Shown here in pieces: positions 21,246-31,939 of a DNA stretch of 64,000 nt; position 1 is the first letter of the stretch; each line of letters starts with the position of its first letter. The notes under the pieces are model-generated. The model was not told the DNA's origin. It saw only the letters and a list, made by a program, of their open reading frames with translations, and made no database searches. The position numbers and the translations under genes were made by a program. The stretch comes from Tritrichomonas foetus (lineage: Eukaryota; Parabasalia; Tritrichomonadida; Tritrichomonadidae): NCBI GenBank assembly GCA_001839685.1, contig MLAK01000926.1, positions 41,154 to 105,153 on the forward strand, in the 5' to 3' direction.

Positions 21246-24200
21246 ATGAGTTTAACATTAAACTTTCATCTTAAATCAAGCAGAAATGGTTCATGCCAGC
21301 CTTACGTTTATGGCAGCGCACCTGAACTTGGAGGCGGTGACATCACAAAAGCAATCCCACTTCAATCAGTTACTGGTCCTTATTTCTTCGCAACAAGCAT
21401 TCAAATTACAAAACCAACTAATGGAGAATTTTCTTGGTATTCTTATTTCGTCAAACCAAAACTTGGATCAGAAGTTTTTGAACAAGTTTCAAAAAGATTT
21501 ATTACAACTACTGATTCATCAACAGAACTCGATTTATATGATACATTCGATATTAACAACTCAATTGGTGAATTAATTTTACACTTTAGAATCAGATGTT
21601 TTACACAATATGGACAAGAACTTTATATTTGTGGAAATATTCCAGAACTTGGAAATTGGGATATTAATAAGAGCAAACAAATGTATTTCGAAAATAATCT
21701 TGATTATTGGAGTTGTATTGTTCGTTTACCATTAACAACATCAACACAACAAATTGAATATAAATATATTCGTGCATATGATAAAAACAATGCAGAATAG
21801 GAACCAGAAGCATCACATAAACTTGATATTTCTAACATTCGTGATCCAAGTGTTTTAGAAATTGCAGATACATTTCGATGGATTGATTCAACACTTGAAG
21901 TATTTACACGTGCACCATTTATTAAAGCATTTAATCGTCGTTTTACACATGTTGATCCACAAATTCTTGATTTATCACGAAATATTGCAGGTAAAGTTCA
22001 AACACGATTTACAATGAATTGTCCACATGTTCGACCAGGTCAAACAGTTCGAATTGTTGGAAATTGTCCAGAATTAGGAAATTGGGATTATCGAAATGGT
22101 CTTGTTATGGAAGATGGAGAATTTCCAATGTGGAGTGCATTAACAATTATTGAACGTTCACATTTCCCAATTTCATATAAATATGTTATTGTTGATGGTA
22201 TTAATACTATGTGGGAAGGAGGTGAAAATCATTATAATGTAGGAATTACAACACCAGGATGTGATTGTGATTTTCCATCATCCATTCAAATTAATGAATG
22301 GTTTGTTTTACCAAATTCCGAATTATTTAAAGGCTTAGGTATTTATGCACCAATTTTCTCATTAAGAACTAATACAAGTTGTGGAATTGGTCAATATACA
22401 GATATTCCAAAACTTGTTGATGTTTGTAATAAAGTTGGTGCATCATTAATTCAACTTTTACCAATTAATGATACATCAGATAATGGTGGATGGGCAGATT
22501 CTTATCCATATCGTCAAACTTCATGTTTCGCACTTCATCCAATTTATATTGATCTTTTATCAATTATTCCAAATCTTCCAAAAGATATTAAACAATTAAT
22601 TGAAAATAAGATTAATGAGTTTGAAAAATTACCAAGTATTGATTATCCATCAGTTTATTCATTCAAAATGAATATTCTTCAACAAATCTTTCAACTTATT
22701 AAATTTGAAGGTGAAGATAGTAATAATAGTAATAATAATAATAATAAATATCAACAAGAATTTCACGAATTTATTGAAAAGAATAAACGATGGTTATTCC
22801 CATATGCATTATATTGTTATTTCCGAGAACAATATGGTACATCCGAATTTCGAAAATGGCCAGAGCATTCACAAATTACACCAGAAGAAGTTGAAGAATT
22901 AAGTCAACATCATTTTGAAGATCTTAAATTTACATTTTGGCTTCAATATGTTTGTGATCTTCAGTTTAAGAAATCACGTGATTATGCACTTCGAAATGGA
23001 GTTGTTCTTAAAGGAGATCTTCCAATTGGAGTTTTCTTAAATTCAGTTGAATGTTGGGCATTTCCAAATAATTTCCGTATGAATATGTCAGCAGGAGCAC
23101 CACCAGATGCATTTTCATCAGATGGACAAAATTGGGGATTTCCAACATATGATTGGGATTATATGGAAAAAGATAATTATAGTTGGTGGCGAATGCGTCT
23201 TGAACGAATGGCCGAATTATATCAAGTTCTTCGTGTTGATCATGTTCTTGGTTTCTTCCGTATTTGGGAAATTCCACGAGAACCATGTATTCGAGGTATG
23301 TTAGGACATTATTTCCCATGTACACCACTTACAGTTGAAGAACTTCAAAATTGGGGACTTTCAAATCTTGAACGATATCTTAAACCTTATGTTCGATGGC
23401 ATATTCTTCAAGAAAAATTTGGAAATGAAGCTAAATTTGTTTCAGAAAAATATTTTAATTCATTAAATCAAAATCAAGAAGATGATTATTATGAATTTAA
23501 ATCAGAATATAATACAGAAACAAAAGTTGAATTATCACTTCAAGAACTTCCAGAAGAAAAACGTTCACATTATCGTGCATGTCTATTTCAATTACTTGCT
23601 AATGTTCTTCTTATTGAAGATCCAGTTCAAAAAGGAACATATCAAGTTCGAACAGAAATTAAAACAGATCATATTGAAGAAACTAAAAATGGACCAGTTG
23701 AATATCTTTCATCATCATGGCAAGAATTATCAGATTATGAACGATCACAATTTGAAAAATTATATATTGAATTTACATATAATCGTCAAACATATAATTG
23801 GGTTCAAAAAGCTAATGCTAAATTAGATATGTTAAAGAATTCAACCGATATGTTAATTTGTGCCGAAGATTTAGGACAACTTACAGAAGGAATTTTAAAT
23901 TGTCTTCGTGATCATGCACTTCTTTCATTAAGAGTTCAACGAATGTCTAAAGATCCTAAATATGATTTTGATGAAATAGATACATTTCAATATTTAAGTG
24001 TTTGTTGTCCATCAACACATGATTCATCATCACTTCGAGGTTGGTGGGAAGAAAATCGTCCAATGACATGTAATTATTGGAGGAATGTTCTTTGGCGTCA
24101 AGATCCATGTCCAGAAGAATGTACACCAGAAATTAGTGAAATGATTATTCGTAAACATCTTTGGTCAAATTCAATGTGGGCAATCTTCCTTCTTCAAGAT

Positions 24201-24383
24201 TTAACAGGTATTACACCACATCTTGCTTCATTACAAACACCAGAAGAAGAAAGAATTAATATTCCTTCTGATCCTAATCATAAATGGCGTTATCGTTTCC
24301 CTTATACAATGGAATCACTTGCACAAGATGAAGAATTTACGAATTCACTTTATGAAATGGCTAAAAGTAGTCATCGAATTTGA
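21246..24383 (+). CDS. DPE2: DPE2-type 4-alpha-glucanotransferase, copy B, with in-frame TAG
   Basis: Start ATG 21246; in-frame TAG at 21798-21800 (codon 185); open again to TGA at 24381-24383. Domains by codon: CBM20-like 1 (~5-95), CBM20-like 2 (~114-185, PELGNWDINKS), CBM20-like 3 (~249-345, PELGNWDYRNG), GH77 (~361-1030). GH77 signatures are GIGQYTDIPKL, GAPPDAFSSDGQNWG, the nucleophile Asp in RVDHVLGF (codon at 23238), the acid/base Glu in CAEDLGQ (23865) and the third carboxylate in THDSS (24021). Plant DPE2 has two CBM20 modules; three here is unusual. The codons after the TAG (EPEASHKLD...) keep normal coding character up to the third module, so the stop interrupts what is otherwise one gene. 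Either readthrough gives a full protein or two pieces are made. Confidence 0.87.
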
Positions 24384-24580
24384 TAATTTTATTTTATAAC
24401 CAAATCAAAATCAAAACCAAAATCAAGATCAAAAACAAACAAAATACAGCAAACAATATTAAACAAACAAAATAAAACAAAGAAAAAAAATTACCTCAAT
24501 AAATATAGACATACAAAAAGATTCAATAAAATTTAGTTATCAAAAAATTCTTTTCTTCTATCTTTCTTTTCTTTATCTGA

Positions 24581-25254
24581 CTCTTTTGGAATTCACTTTG
24601 TTTGTATTTCTTTTTTTAGGTTAGGATTTATCTTTTTTTGATTTTTGAACTTCTTGTTTTTCTCATTTTTTTGTTTTAGGCTACACTTTCAGTGGATGGT
24701 GCTTTTGAATATAACCATCACAATGACTGACAATTCAATCAATATATTAAAAAAAAAAAAATATCAGAATATTATTGAATGATAGAATATATTTACTTTA
24801 CATAATAAAAAAATCGCATGATTAATTCCAATGATAGTGATTAGCGGAAAATCAGCATATATATTGATAGATAGATAGATCGATAGATAGATATAGATAG
24901 ATATATCGATATAGACAGATAGATATTTCCTTTGATGCTATTAGATTTTTTCAATCCTGTTAAATTTTTATTTATGCTTTGGTCTAATATTCAACATCAT
25001 TTTGATAGTCAAAGTTTGTCAGGTTCTCAAATCGAGAAGACTTTATATATTCACATGTGATGAAATATTTTGTCATCTTCCTCCTTGACGATTGGTATTG
25101 AGAACATTTTCAATGATTAAAAAAAATTATCATTCGAGTAAATGGTCGATCTCTTGAAAATATTCCGAAAATATATTGCAAGATGAAATTCTCTGAACCG
25201 ATTTCGCTTTTTTCAATATGAAATAAAATGCCACAGTTTTGAAGACAATTAATT
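24581..25254. other. Intergenic with GATA microsatellite
   Basis: Unique DNA outside the right arm. It contains a pyrimidine-rich stretch, a poly-A run near 24750 and a GATA/GATC-type microsatellite at 24865-24926. No gene is seen before the 3' end of the kinase at 25255. Confidence 0.5.
24865..24926. repeat. (GATA)n microsatellite, imperfect
   Basis: About 60 bases of GATA units with scattered C and TA changes, for example GATAGATAGATAGATCGATA. Confidence 0.8.
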
Positions 25255-26313
25255 TTATAGCTTGGAATAACATGATCGTTGTGGGCTAATTTTGAGTGAT
25301 GAGTAAAATGTTGGTAGTCCTGTCGATTTTCTGTGTTGGAAAGCTAGTGTTGGTCGACTTGGTACATTGGTGTAATTCAATTTATGGCTTAACGGAGAAC
25401 TAATTCCAAGAATATTTCTCACATTCATTCTTGCACTGCTGCTATTTTCAATTTTCTTTCTCGGCATGTCACTAATGCAGCATTTATTGAGGAAAGGATC
25501 AAATAATAAATCAGCTGCAGATGGTCTAAAAACGTGATTGTAGGAAAGCATTTTTGTGATCAAGTTTTCAAAATCCTTATCGATTTCAACATCTTTTGGA
25601 AAAACAAAGTTTTTACGATTAGAAATTTCCTCTTCAATTGTTTCTGCAAGCGGGAAAGGAAGTTTTCCTGTTGCCATTTCATAGAACGTCACGCCAAGTG
25701 CATAGACATCGGCTTTATAGAGGTCAACAATCATCATGCTCTTTTTTTGATCATCAGTAGCATAAAAAGCAAGCATTTCAGGTGATAAATATGGAACCGA
25801 ACCACACACATCATTAATTTTTTGACATTTCGTCCATTTCATTGAAAGTCCAAAATCACTGAATTTTGGTCTTCCGTAACTATCGTAAAGAATGTTTGGC
25901 GGTTTTATATCACGGTGTGTAATATTATTAGAATGCAAATATTGAAGGGCCGATACTAGGCTTTCTGCTAAGACACGTAGATTTGGAACAGCTAAAGTTA
26001 GCATAAAAGGAAATATTGTTTCTTTTTCCAGCAAAAGCTCTAAAATCAAGAACAGATAATTTTGATATACGAAATATTGGAAAAGTCGGATAACATTTGG
26101 GTGGTCAATCATCATCAAGGTGCAAAGCTCTGGTTCGTACAAGCATCCATCTTCTCCGATTAGCCCTTCTTCAAGTTTTTGAACTTTTGCGCAATAATAA
26201 ACATTATATTTGGTCGACCTCACCAAAAATACTTCAGCATATGATCCACGACCAATATGCTGAAGAAATTCGTAGTTCTCAAGTTCAAAGGGAAGCATTT
26301 CCACGAATTCCAT
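25255..26313 (-). CDS. Ser/Thr protein kinase, CAMK-like
   Basis: 352 residues, ATG at 26311-26313. The kinase domain spans ~14-275: GRGSYAEVF loop (21-29), K43 in YCAKVQK, HRDIKPPN (133-140), DFG in FSDFGLS (153-155), and activation segment CGSVPYLSPEM followed by a ~10-residue insert (FYATDDQKKS) before DVYALGVTFYEMATG. Catalytic residues are intact. The insert after the SPE motif and the PPN (rather than PEN) of the catalytic loop are atypical. The C-terminal ~75 residues are basic and Ser-rich. It is one of six kinases in the window, and its target is unknown. Confidence 0.9.
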   Translation of the reverse strand: MEFVEMLPFELENYEFLQHIGRGSYAEVFLVRSTKYNVYYCAKVQKLEEGLIGEDGCLYEPELCTLMMIDHPNVIRLFQYFVYQNYLFLILELLLEKETIFPFMLTLAVPNLRVLAESLVSALQYLHSNNITHRDIKPPNILYDSYGRPKFSDFGLSMKWTKCQKINDVCGSVPYLSPEMLAFYATDDQKKSMMIVDLYKADVYALGVTFYEMATGKLPFPLAETIEEEISNRKNFVFPKDVEIDKDFENLITKMLSYNHVFRPSAADLLFDPFLNKCCISDMPRKKIENSSSARMNVRNILGISSPLSHKLNYTNVPSRPTLAFQHRKSTGLPTFYSSLKISPQRSCYSKL

Positions 26314-27758
26314 GAGACTTGAAAAAATAGGATTCCGCTTTTGAAATAATTACCGATTTTCTATGAATTCAAATGTTGTGAGAATGGATAAAAACTAATC
26401 TGATTGTTGAACAATTCATTCAATTACATCATTTTTCATAACATTATTTTTCTGGATTGAATATATTCTGTAAAATTGATAAATGTTCTTTTCTGAAAAG
26501 GAATCATTCAAATTAGTAAACTCTTTCAGAAAATAATCCGACATCAGAATTTTTTTGAATACTTGAGATAATTAATCTGTTGGAATGAGGGATATATTTC
26601 GTCAAACAATAACAAATATTTCGATTACTTATAATCTATTTTGGATAATTTGAGGAAGTTCATGGTTCAAGAATTGAGAATGAAGGTTTTATAAACTCAC
26701 TTATATTGAAAAAGTTATTTTATCGGATTTTATTTAGCGAAAATTGCAGAAAAATAAATCTACATTGAAAATAATTCAAATATTCAGAAAGATCTGATGA
26801 AATACAAATATAAATTGAATAGTTGATAGAAAATTTTGAGTAATCCATAATTTATCAACAACCGGTCTTAAAATAGGTCAATAACGTTTTTTAAACTTCT
26901 TTTTTTTCACTTAAAAAAGGTGAAAATATATTTCTAAAGGTGAAAATGAACTTTTCAAAATTTAATGGTCAATGCGATTTAAGATTGAAGCTTAGGCATG
27001 TTCTGTTATGCCCAGGTGCTCCATAATATGTGCAAAAGTGTACTGATATCTTTTTCTGGACTTCTCCCAAAATCACATTCTTGGTAGGAGAGTAGTGAGT
27101 TTACATTTTGATGTTTAGAGTTGGTGGCATTGAATTACCGACATTATTTTGTAGATTTGAGAAATTGAGATTCGTAATGATATTATCCAGTAAAGCATTC
27201 TAATGATTTTGGAAAATGCACTATATTTGCAATAAATAAAAATACATCATTATTTTGGAAAAAAGAAAACAGAAATAATTTTAAATTGTTATTTGCCGAA
27301 AATGGAGCATAACAAAAAATATGCAACCATTTCAGAAAAATCATGGATTTGATTATCATCAAATAATAGAGAATATGAAATAATTTGAAACAAAAGGATA
27401 TAATATATAATGATGGTTGTATTATGTGCAGTTGTAAATCCTATATTTGCAAAAACAAAGATTTCAATATCGTTGTTGTCAAATTCTTTTCTTTATATGT
27501 ATCTGCACAATTATTTCAAAAAATGAGTCACTGAGAGAGCTAAAAGATAGAAATAGGGCCGATTTTTTTGATTTTCTATTTTTGTTCAAAAAAAAAATAA
27601 AAAAGGAAATAAACAATGGCTGGTTGATTTCCGTTGTGGTATTCGAGAAAGTAAATGGGTTTTCTCTTCTTATTACCAGATAAAAGAGATCGATGTATTG
27701 TATTCAAAATGCTATCGTTCAATTATAAATAAATAAACGTGCCGAATTTGTTTGAAAA
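26314..27758. other. Long divergent intergenic region
   Basis: About 1.4 kb between divergent kinase and polyQ-protein genes. AAAAAGTT lies near 26708. Around 26985-27110 a locally less AT-rich patch can form two small stems (GGCAT/ATGCC at 26995-27012, CTCC/GGAG near 27064-27090), a weak candidate for a structured RNA. A 78-codon frame at 27447-27683 shows no family feature. Confidence 0.4.
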
Positions 27759-29453
27759 ATGTGCGATCCAGCTGAAATGGTCGCAGGACTGAAGTCAGAT
27801 TTCCAACAAATCAAACAACAAAGAGAGAAGATTTTTGATGGCGCAAATGCTTTTTTCGACAAACTTTTTGCTGAACATTTTGATTTCCAATCCGAGGATG
27901 TTGTTCATCAACACGTAGATTTTTCAGATGACGATGAAGAGAGTGAAGATGAGCCAACAAGATATCGTTTAATGACTATGAGAACCATGCCCGTTTTCGA
28001 TCGCAAACCAAAAAAAAAGAAGCCAAAGCCTTTACCACAGGAATTGCCAGTAGAACTTCCTCCTCCAGTTATTATCAAGCCGATTACTATTGATAAACAC
28101 ACCCAATCCAAAAAAACTGAATTAAAAAGTCATGAAACGCAAACATCATTAAAATCAGCATATAAAGACACCGCTATTATTGCAACAACTTCTGCTGAAG
28201 TTCAGACACATTCAATTCGATTAAGAAATGAAGCATCAAATACTGATTCAGTTTTGCCGTCTTATGAAAATGTATGCATAGCATTTCTTGAAAGTTTACT
28301 GGAAGATGCACCTGTTTTCCTCAATTCTGGGCCAAAACCAGATCAAATTGAGGGCATTTTGATGGACTTTTTAAATCAAATTCTTTCAGACGCAAAGAAC
28401 TTCAATGATCCAAATGATTTTCATACAAGTGGATCTTCACATCAATCTTCTGGACTCATTAAACGTGCCAAATTAGTTGATGTTAACATTCAACAAGAAG
28501 CATCACTTCAAACAATTGCAACACAATCCCCAATTTCCCTTAAAACTTTAGAAACACCATCAGTAACATTTAATTATATTCCTCCACCTAAAGATAATTA
28601 TTTTGTTGGAACCTTTATGTCACCTGCTGCATGTTTTGATCGTCCACCCGATAATCGTTTCCGTATGATGCGCGTTGCCAGAGGTGATAATTTTGCTTAT
28701 CCGCCGTCACTTCGAACTGAACCTGAAAAGCCCCCATTTCGAATGACAACAGAATCAACATCTCCAATTTCCAATAAAAAGAGTGAAAAAGCCACCGCAA
28801 CTGTAGCTCAAAACAAAATATTACAAATGGATATTCTTGATAATATGAATGTTTCTGTTAGACCTGACGCAAATGCAGGAAATCAGTCAATACTTCCACC
28901 ATCATCATTCTTACCACCAACACAGCAGCCTCCACAAATGATTCCTCCTCCACTTCATTCCACTCAAACTACAATTCCTCAACAGCCGCCACAACAACAG
29001 CAACAACAGCAGTATCAAACACAACAACAGCAGCAGCAGCAGCAGTTTCAAACACAACAACAGCAACAACAACAACCTCCAAAGCAAGACATGGATGTAC
29101 CGAAATTAAATCCATTGATTATTAAACCGCTTGAAGATATTGAGGAATTATCCAATTTCAATTTAGATTCATTTATTCATGATTTGAATTCATCATCAAC
29201 GCCATCTGAAGGTGATGATGACTCTGACGTTGACTCAAGTGGAAGATATACGGGTTCAAATTCATCAGTAAATAGTTCAATGATATCCAGTGTTCTTGGA
29301 TCGAGTGGATATTCAAATGAAATCATATCATCTGAAGGCGTTCTCAGTTCTGGTGAAGTGAGAGACTTTAGCTATCTTGAATCAGATAGTGGTTTATCAG
29401 GAATTACAGGATCAAGTGAATCGAGTGCACCATGGGAATGGTATAAGAAGTAA
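27759..29453 (+). CDS. PolyQ-containing protein of unknown function
   Basis: 564 residues, ATG start. I do not recognise the family. The N-terminal ~45 residues are predicted helical (FQQIKQQREKIFDGANAFFDKLF); an acidic patch DDDEESEDEP near 60 and a KKKKPKPLP basic/proline stretch near 85 follow. Several TQT/TQS-like motifs (HTQSKK, ETQTS, VQTHS, ATQSP; ~120-265) resemble LC8 dynein-light-chain docking sites, though this is only pattern matching. Residues ~385-445 are Pro/Gln-rich with three polyQ runs coded by mixed CAA/CAG. The C-terminus is Ser/Gly/Asp-rich. It is likely a disordered scaffold, and the next gene (29633) is co-oriented 180 bases downstream. Confidence 0.75.
   Translation: MCDPAEMVAGLKSDFQQIKQQREKIFDGANAFFDKLFAEHFDFQSEDVVHQHVDFSDDDEESEDEPTRYRLMTMRTMPVFDRKPKKKKPKPLPQELPVELPPPVIIKPITIDKHTQSKKTELKSHETQTSLKSAYKDTAIIATTSAEVQTHSIRLRNEASNTDSVLPSYENVCIAFLESLLEDAPVFLNSGPKPDQIEGILMDFLNQILSDAKNFNDPNDFHTSGSSHQSSGLIKRAKLVDVNIQQEASLQTIATQSPISLKTLETPSVTFNYIPPPKDNYFVGTFMSPAACFDRPPDNRFRMMRVARGDNFAYPPSLRTEPEKPPFRMTTESTSPISNKKSEKATATVAQNKILQMDILDNMNVSVRPDANAGNQSILPPSSFLPPTQQPPQMIPPPLHSTQTTIPQQPPQQQQQQQYQTQQQQQQQQFQTQQQQQQQPPKQDMDVPKLNPLIIKPLEDIEELSNFNLDSFIHDLNSSSTPSEGDDDSDVDSSGRYTGSNSSVNSSMISSVLGSSGYSNEIISSEGVLSSGEVRDFSYLESDSGLSGITGSSESSAPWEWYKK
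28987..29079. repeat. CAA/CAG trinucleotide tract (polyQ)
   Basis: Three glutamine blocks separated by YQT and FQT, coded by interspersed CAA and CAG. The repeat of the TATCAAACA/TTTCAAACA spacers suggests slippage of a larger unit as well as single codons. Confidence 0.85.
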
Positions 29454-29581
29454 ATGTGTATTGTTATTAATCATTTTTTTTTTTTATAAATATTTGAAAT
29501 TGTGTTTTGATTAAAAATAGAAATTTCTTAATCATTCAAGTTTTTCATTACCATGAGAAATAACTAAAAACTGAGATGTGT

Positions 29582-29602
29582 ACGTTAAGAACTTTTTAAC
29601 GT
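29582..29602. promoter_or_regulatory. Palindromic element before the 29633 gene
   Basis: ACGTTAA ... TTAACGT arms flank GAACTTT, giving a 21-base near-perfect inverted repeat that also contains AACTTTTT. It ends 31 bases before the ATG. The right half, ACTTTTTAACGT, is shared with 17253-17264. TAACG is a typical Myb-type core; the role is inferred. Confidence 0.4.
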
Positions 29603-29632
29603 ATAAACAGAAATAAACGGTCCCTTTATATC

Positions 29633-30877
29633 ATGCAAGTGCAAAATTTTAATTTCTCTCAAACACATCAAACGCCTCTCCCGCAATTGGACATGTCTCG
29701 ATCGGCTCGATCGGAGAGATATTCATCGCGATCCCCTCGTCGAGATTTTTCCCAAACTTCACCTCCATCGCCATCGAAATCAGCCCGTTCTCCTCGTTTA
29801 GAAATGCAAAAAAAGCGAATAAATCCTGTCCTTTCCATGTCACAAAGAATTTGCCCTGAAATTCAACGCGTTTCTGTCAATTTTGCACAATTATCAGTTT
29901 TAATGAGGAACTTCCTCACTGAAAATTCAATTCCGACACTCAATCCAAATCTCCCGAATGTGTTCTCCACTTTGTCGCTTGCGTACGATACCTACTGTCA
30001 CCAATGTACGTTGATGTTTAGCAATGTGACTCGCTCACCTTCGCAGCGAAATTTCCACCAAGGATCGCCAATTTTTGTTCAGGGCAAGCTTTTAATGACA
30101 AAATGGGTTGATTTTATAGAAAAAATTAATGAGATTGTTGATGTTGATGTTGAGCCATACAGAAACAAAATTCACCAATACATTCAAGAATATAAATCTG
30201 TTATGAAGCGGGCTATCACTCATGCTAGAAAAACACAATACTATCCAAAACCTGTTGTCGCAACTCTGAAAAAGATGTGCCAGAGAGCCGATCGATGTGA
30301 AATGAAAACACTGGATATTTTTGATTCAAAAGACGCTGGAAATCTTAATGAAAATCAGGTCAATCCTGTTCACCACAATAGCGAAGAAAATTTAAATGCA
30401 AATAAAAATACAAATGAAAATGAAAACTCCAACGAAAATGAAAATACAAACGAAAATGAAAATACAAACGAAAATGAAAATGTTGATGAAAATACAAACG
30501 AAAATGAAAATGTTGATGAAAATGTAAATGGTAATGGATTCAATAGAGATGGATATGAAGCTTTTAGTGCATACGAACAACAAACTGCATTTTTCCATCT
30601 TCTTGATGCAACAACTAAATTGTTCGAGCAGACTTTGCCAAAAGATATGATGCCTATTCGAGAAATGATCCGATTGAAAACTCGCTCAATCAACGCGTGC
30701 GCGATGATTTTGGAAGTTTTGAATGCAATCGACGCTTTTCATATGTCTATTTCTAAAATTAAAGGACAAATAGTAAACGTTAACAGCGAATTAAATCACG
30801 TTCATCAACTGCTGAACTTGCCATTTTCTGTAACATTAACAATGAATGGAAAAAAGCTTGGAACTTCTGTTCAATAA
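29633..30877 (+). CDS. Helical protein with Asn-Glu repeat, unknown function
   Basis: 414 residues, ATG start. The N-terminus (1-65) is Ser/Arg/Pro-rich with SARSERYSSRSPRRD, like an SR-type disordered tail with many SP sites. Residues ~75-245 form a helical region (QRICPEIQRVSVNFAQLSVLMRNF). A low-complexity block follows (~250-300) of NENENTNENENVDEN units, after which helices resume (AFFHLLDATTKLFEQTLPKDMMPI) to the end. The Asn-Glu block looks like an expanded insert inside one helical domain. No motif identifies a function. The neighbour upstream is the polyQ protein on the same strand. Confidence 0.75.
   Translation: MQVQNFNFSQTHQTPLPQLDMSRSARSERYSSRSPRRDFSQTSPPSPSKSARSPRLEMQKKRINPVLSMSQRICPEIQRVSVNFAQLSVLMRNFLTENSIPTLNPNLPNVFSTLSLAYDTYCHQCTLMFSNVTRSPSQRNFHQGSPIFVQGKLLMTKWVDFIEKINEIVDVDVEPYRNKIHQYIQEYKSVMKRAITHARKTQYYPKPVVATLKKMCQRADRCEMKTLDIFDSKDAGNLNENQVNPVHHNSEENLNANKNTNENENSNENENTNENENTNENENVDENTNENENVDENVNGNGFNRDGYEAFSAYEQQTAFFHLLDATTKLFEQTLPKDMMPIREMIRLKTRSINACAMILEVLNAIDAFHMSISKIKGQIVNVNSELNHVHQLLNLPFSVTLTMNGKKLGTSVQ
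30398..30532. repeat. AATGAAAAT-type coding minisatellite
   Basis: Imperfect tandem units of AAYGAAAATGAAAATAC and a variant with GTTGATGAA, encoding the NENENTNE/NENVDE tract of the 29633 gene. Confidence 0.8.
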
Positions 30878-31027
30878 ATTTATCTTTTCTTTGTGTGTTC
30901 TTAAAAAAATTGATAATACTTAATATTAACATTTTATTTATTTTTTACTCAATCAAACTGGATTACTGTGTTTATGAAGGCATTGGATTTTTCTTTATCA
31001 TGTCTTTATTCCTTCAACTTAATTCTC

Positions 31028-31112
31028 AACATAATTTCTGCAGCATGATTTCTGCAGCATAACTTCTGCAACATAATTTCTGCAACATGATTTCTGCAAC
31101 ATAACTTCTGCA
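31028..31112. repeat. 14-bp minisatellite, left side of gap
   Basis: About six units of consensus AACATRAYTTCTGC, with R and Y positions alternating between units. It runs straight into a run of N and resumes at 31940 in the same phase style, so the unsequenced part is very probably more of the same repeat. Frames through it (VAEIMLQKLCC repeats) are artefacts. Confidence 0.9.
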
Positions 31113-31939
31113 NNNNNNNNNNNNNNNNNNNNNNNNNNNNNNNNNNNNNNNNNNNNNNNNNNNNNNNNNNNNNNNNNNNNNNNNNNNNNNNNNNNNNNNN
31201 NNNNNNNNNNNNNNNNNNNNNNNNNNNNNNNNNNNNNNNNNNNNNNNNNNNNNNNNNNNNNNNNNNNNNNNNNNNNNNNNNNNNNNNNNNNNNNNNNNNN
31301 NNNNNNNNNNNNNNNNNNNNNNNNNNNNNNNNNNNNNNNNNNNNNNNNNNNNNNNNNNNNNNNNNNNNNNNNNNNNNNNNNNNNNNNNNNNNNNNNNNNN
31401 NNNNNNNNNNNNNNNNNNNNNNNNNNNNNNNNNNNNNNNNNNNNNNNNNNNNNNNNNNNNNNNNNNNNNNNNNNNNNNNNNNNNNNNNNNNNNNNNNNNN
31501 NNNNNNNNNNNNNNNNNNNNNNNNNNNNNNNNNNNNNNNNNNNNNNNNNNNNNNNNNNNNNNNNNNNNNNNNNNNNNNNNNNNNNNNNNNNNNNNNNNNN
31601 NNNNNNNNNNNNNNNNNNNNNNNNNNNNNNNNNNNNNNNNNNNNNNNNNNNNNNNNNNNNNNNNNNNNNNNNNNNNNNNNNNNNNNNNNNNNNNNNNNNN
31701 NNNNNNNNNNNNNNNNNNNNNNNNNNNNNNNNNNNNNNNNNNNNNNNNNNNNNNNNNNNNNNNNNNNNNNNNNNNNNNNNNNNNNNNNNNNNNNNNNNNN
31801 NNNNNNNNNNNNNNNNNNNNNNNNNNNNNNNNNNNNNNNNNNNNNNNNNNNNNNNNNNNNNNNNNNNNNNNNNNNNNNNNNNNNNNNNNNNNNNNNNNNN
31901 NNNNNNNNNNNNNNNNNNNNNNNNNNNNNNNNNNNNNNN
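31113..31939. other. Assembly gap (827 N)
   Basis: Unresolved bases inside the 14-bp minisatellite; the true length of the array is unknown. Confidence 1.

Larger units (their letters stand above)
21194..24580. repeat. Right arm of giant inverted repeat (3387 bp)
   Basis: Reverse-complement twin of 17402-20788. The inner edge is at the first codons after ATG 21189-21191, where the right copy has an extra GAG relative to the left. The outer edge lies in a pyrimidine-rich run; sequence diverges completely after 24580. Confidence 0.93.
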
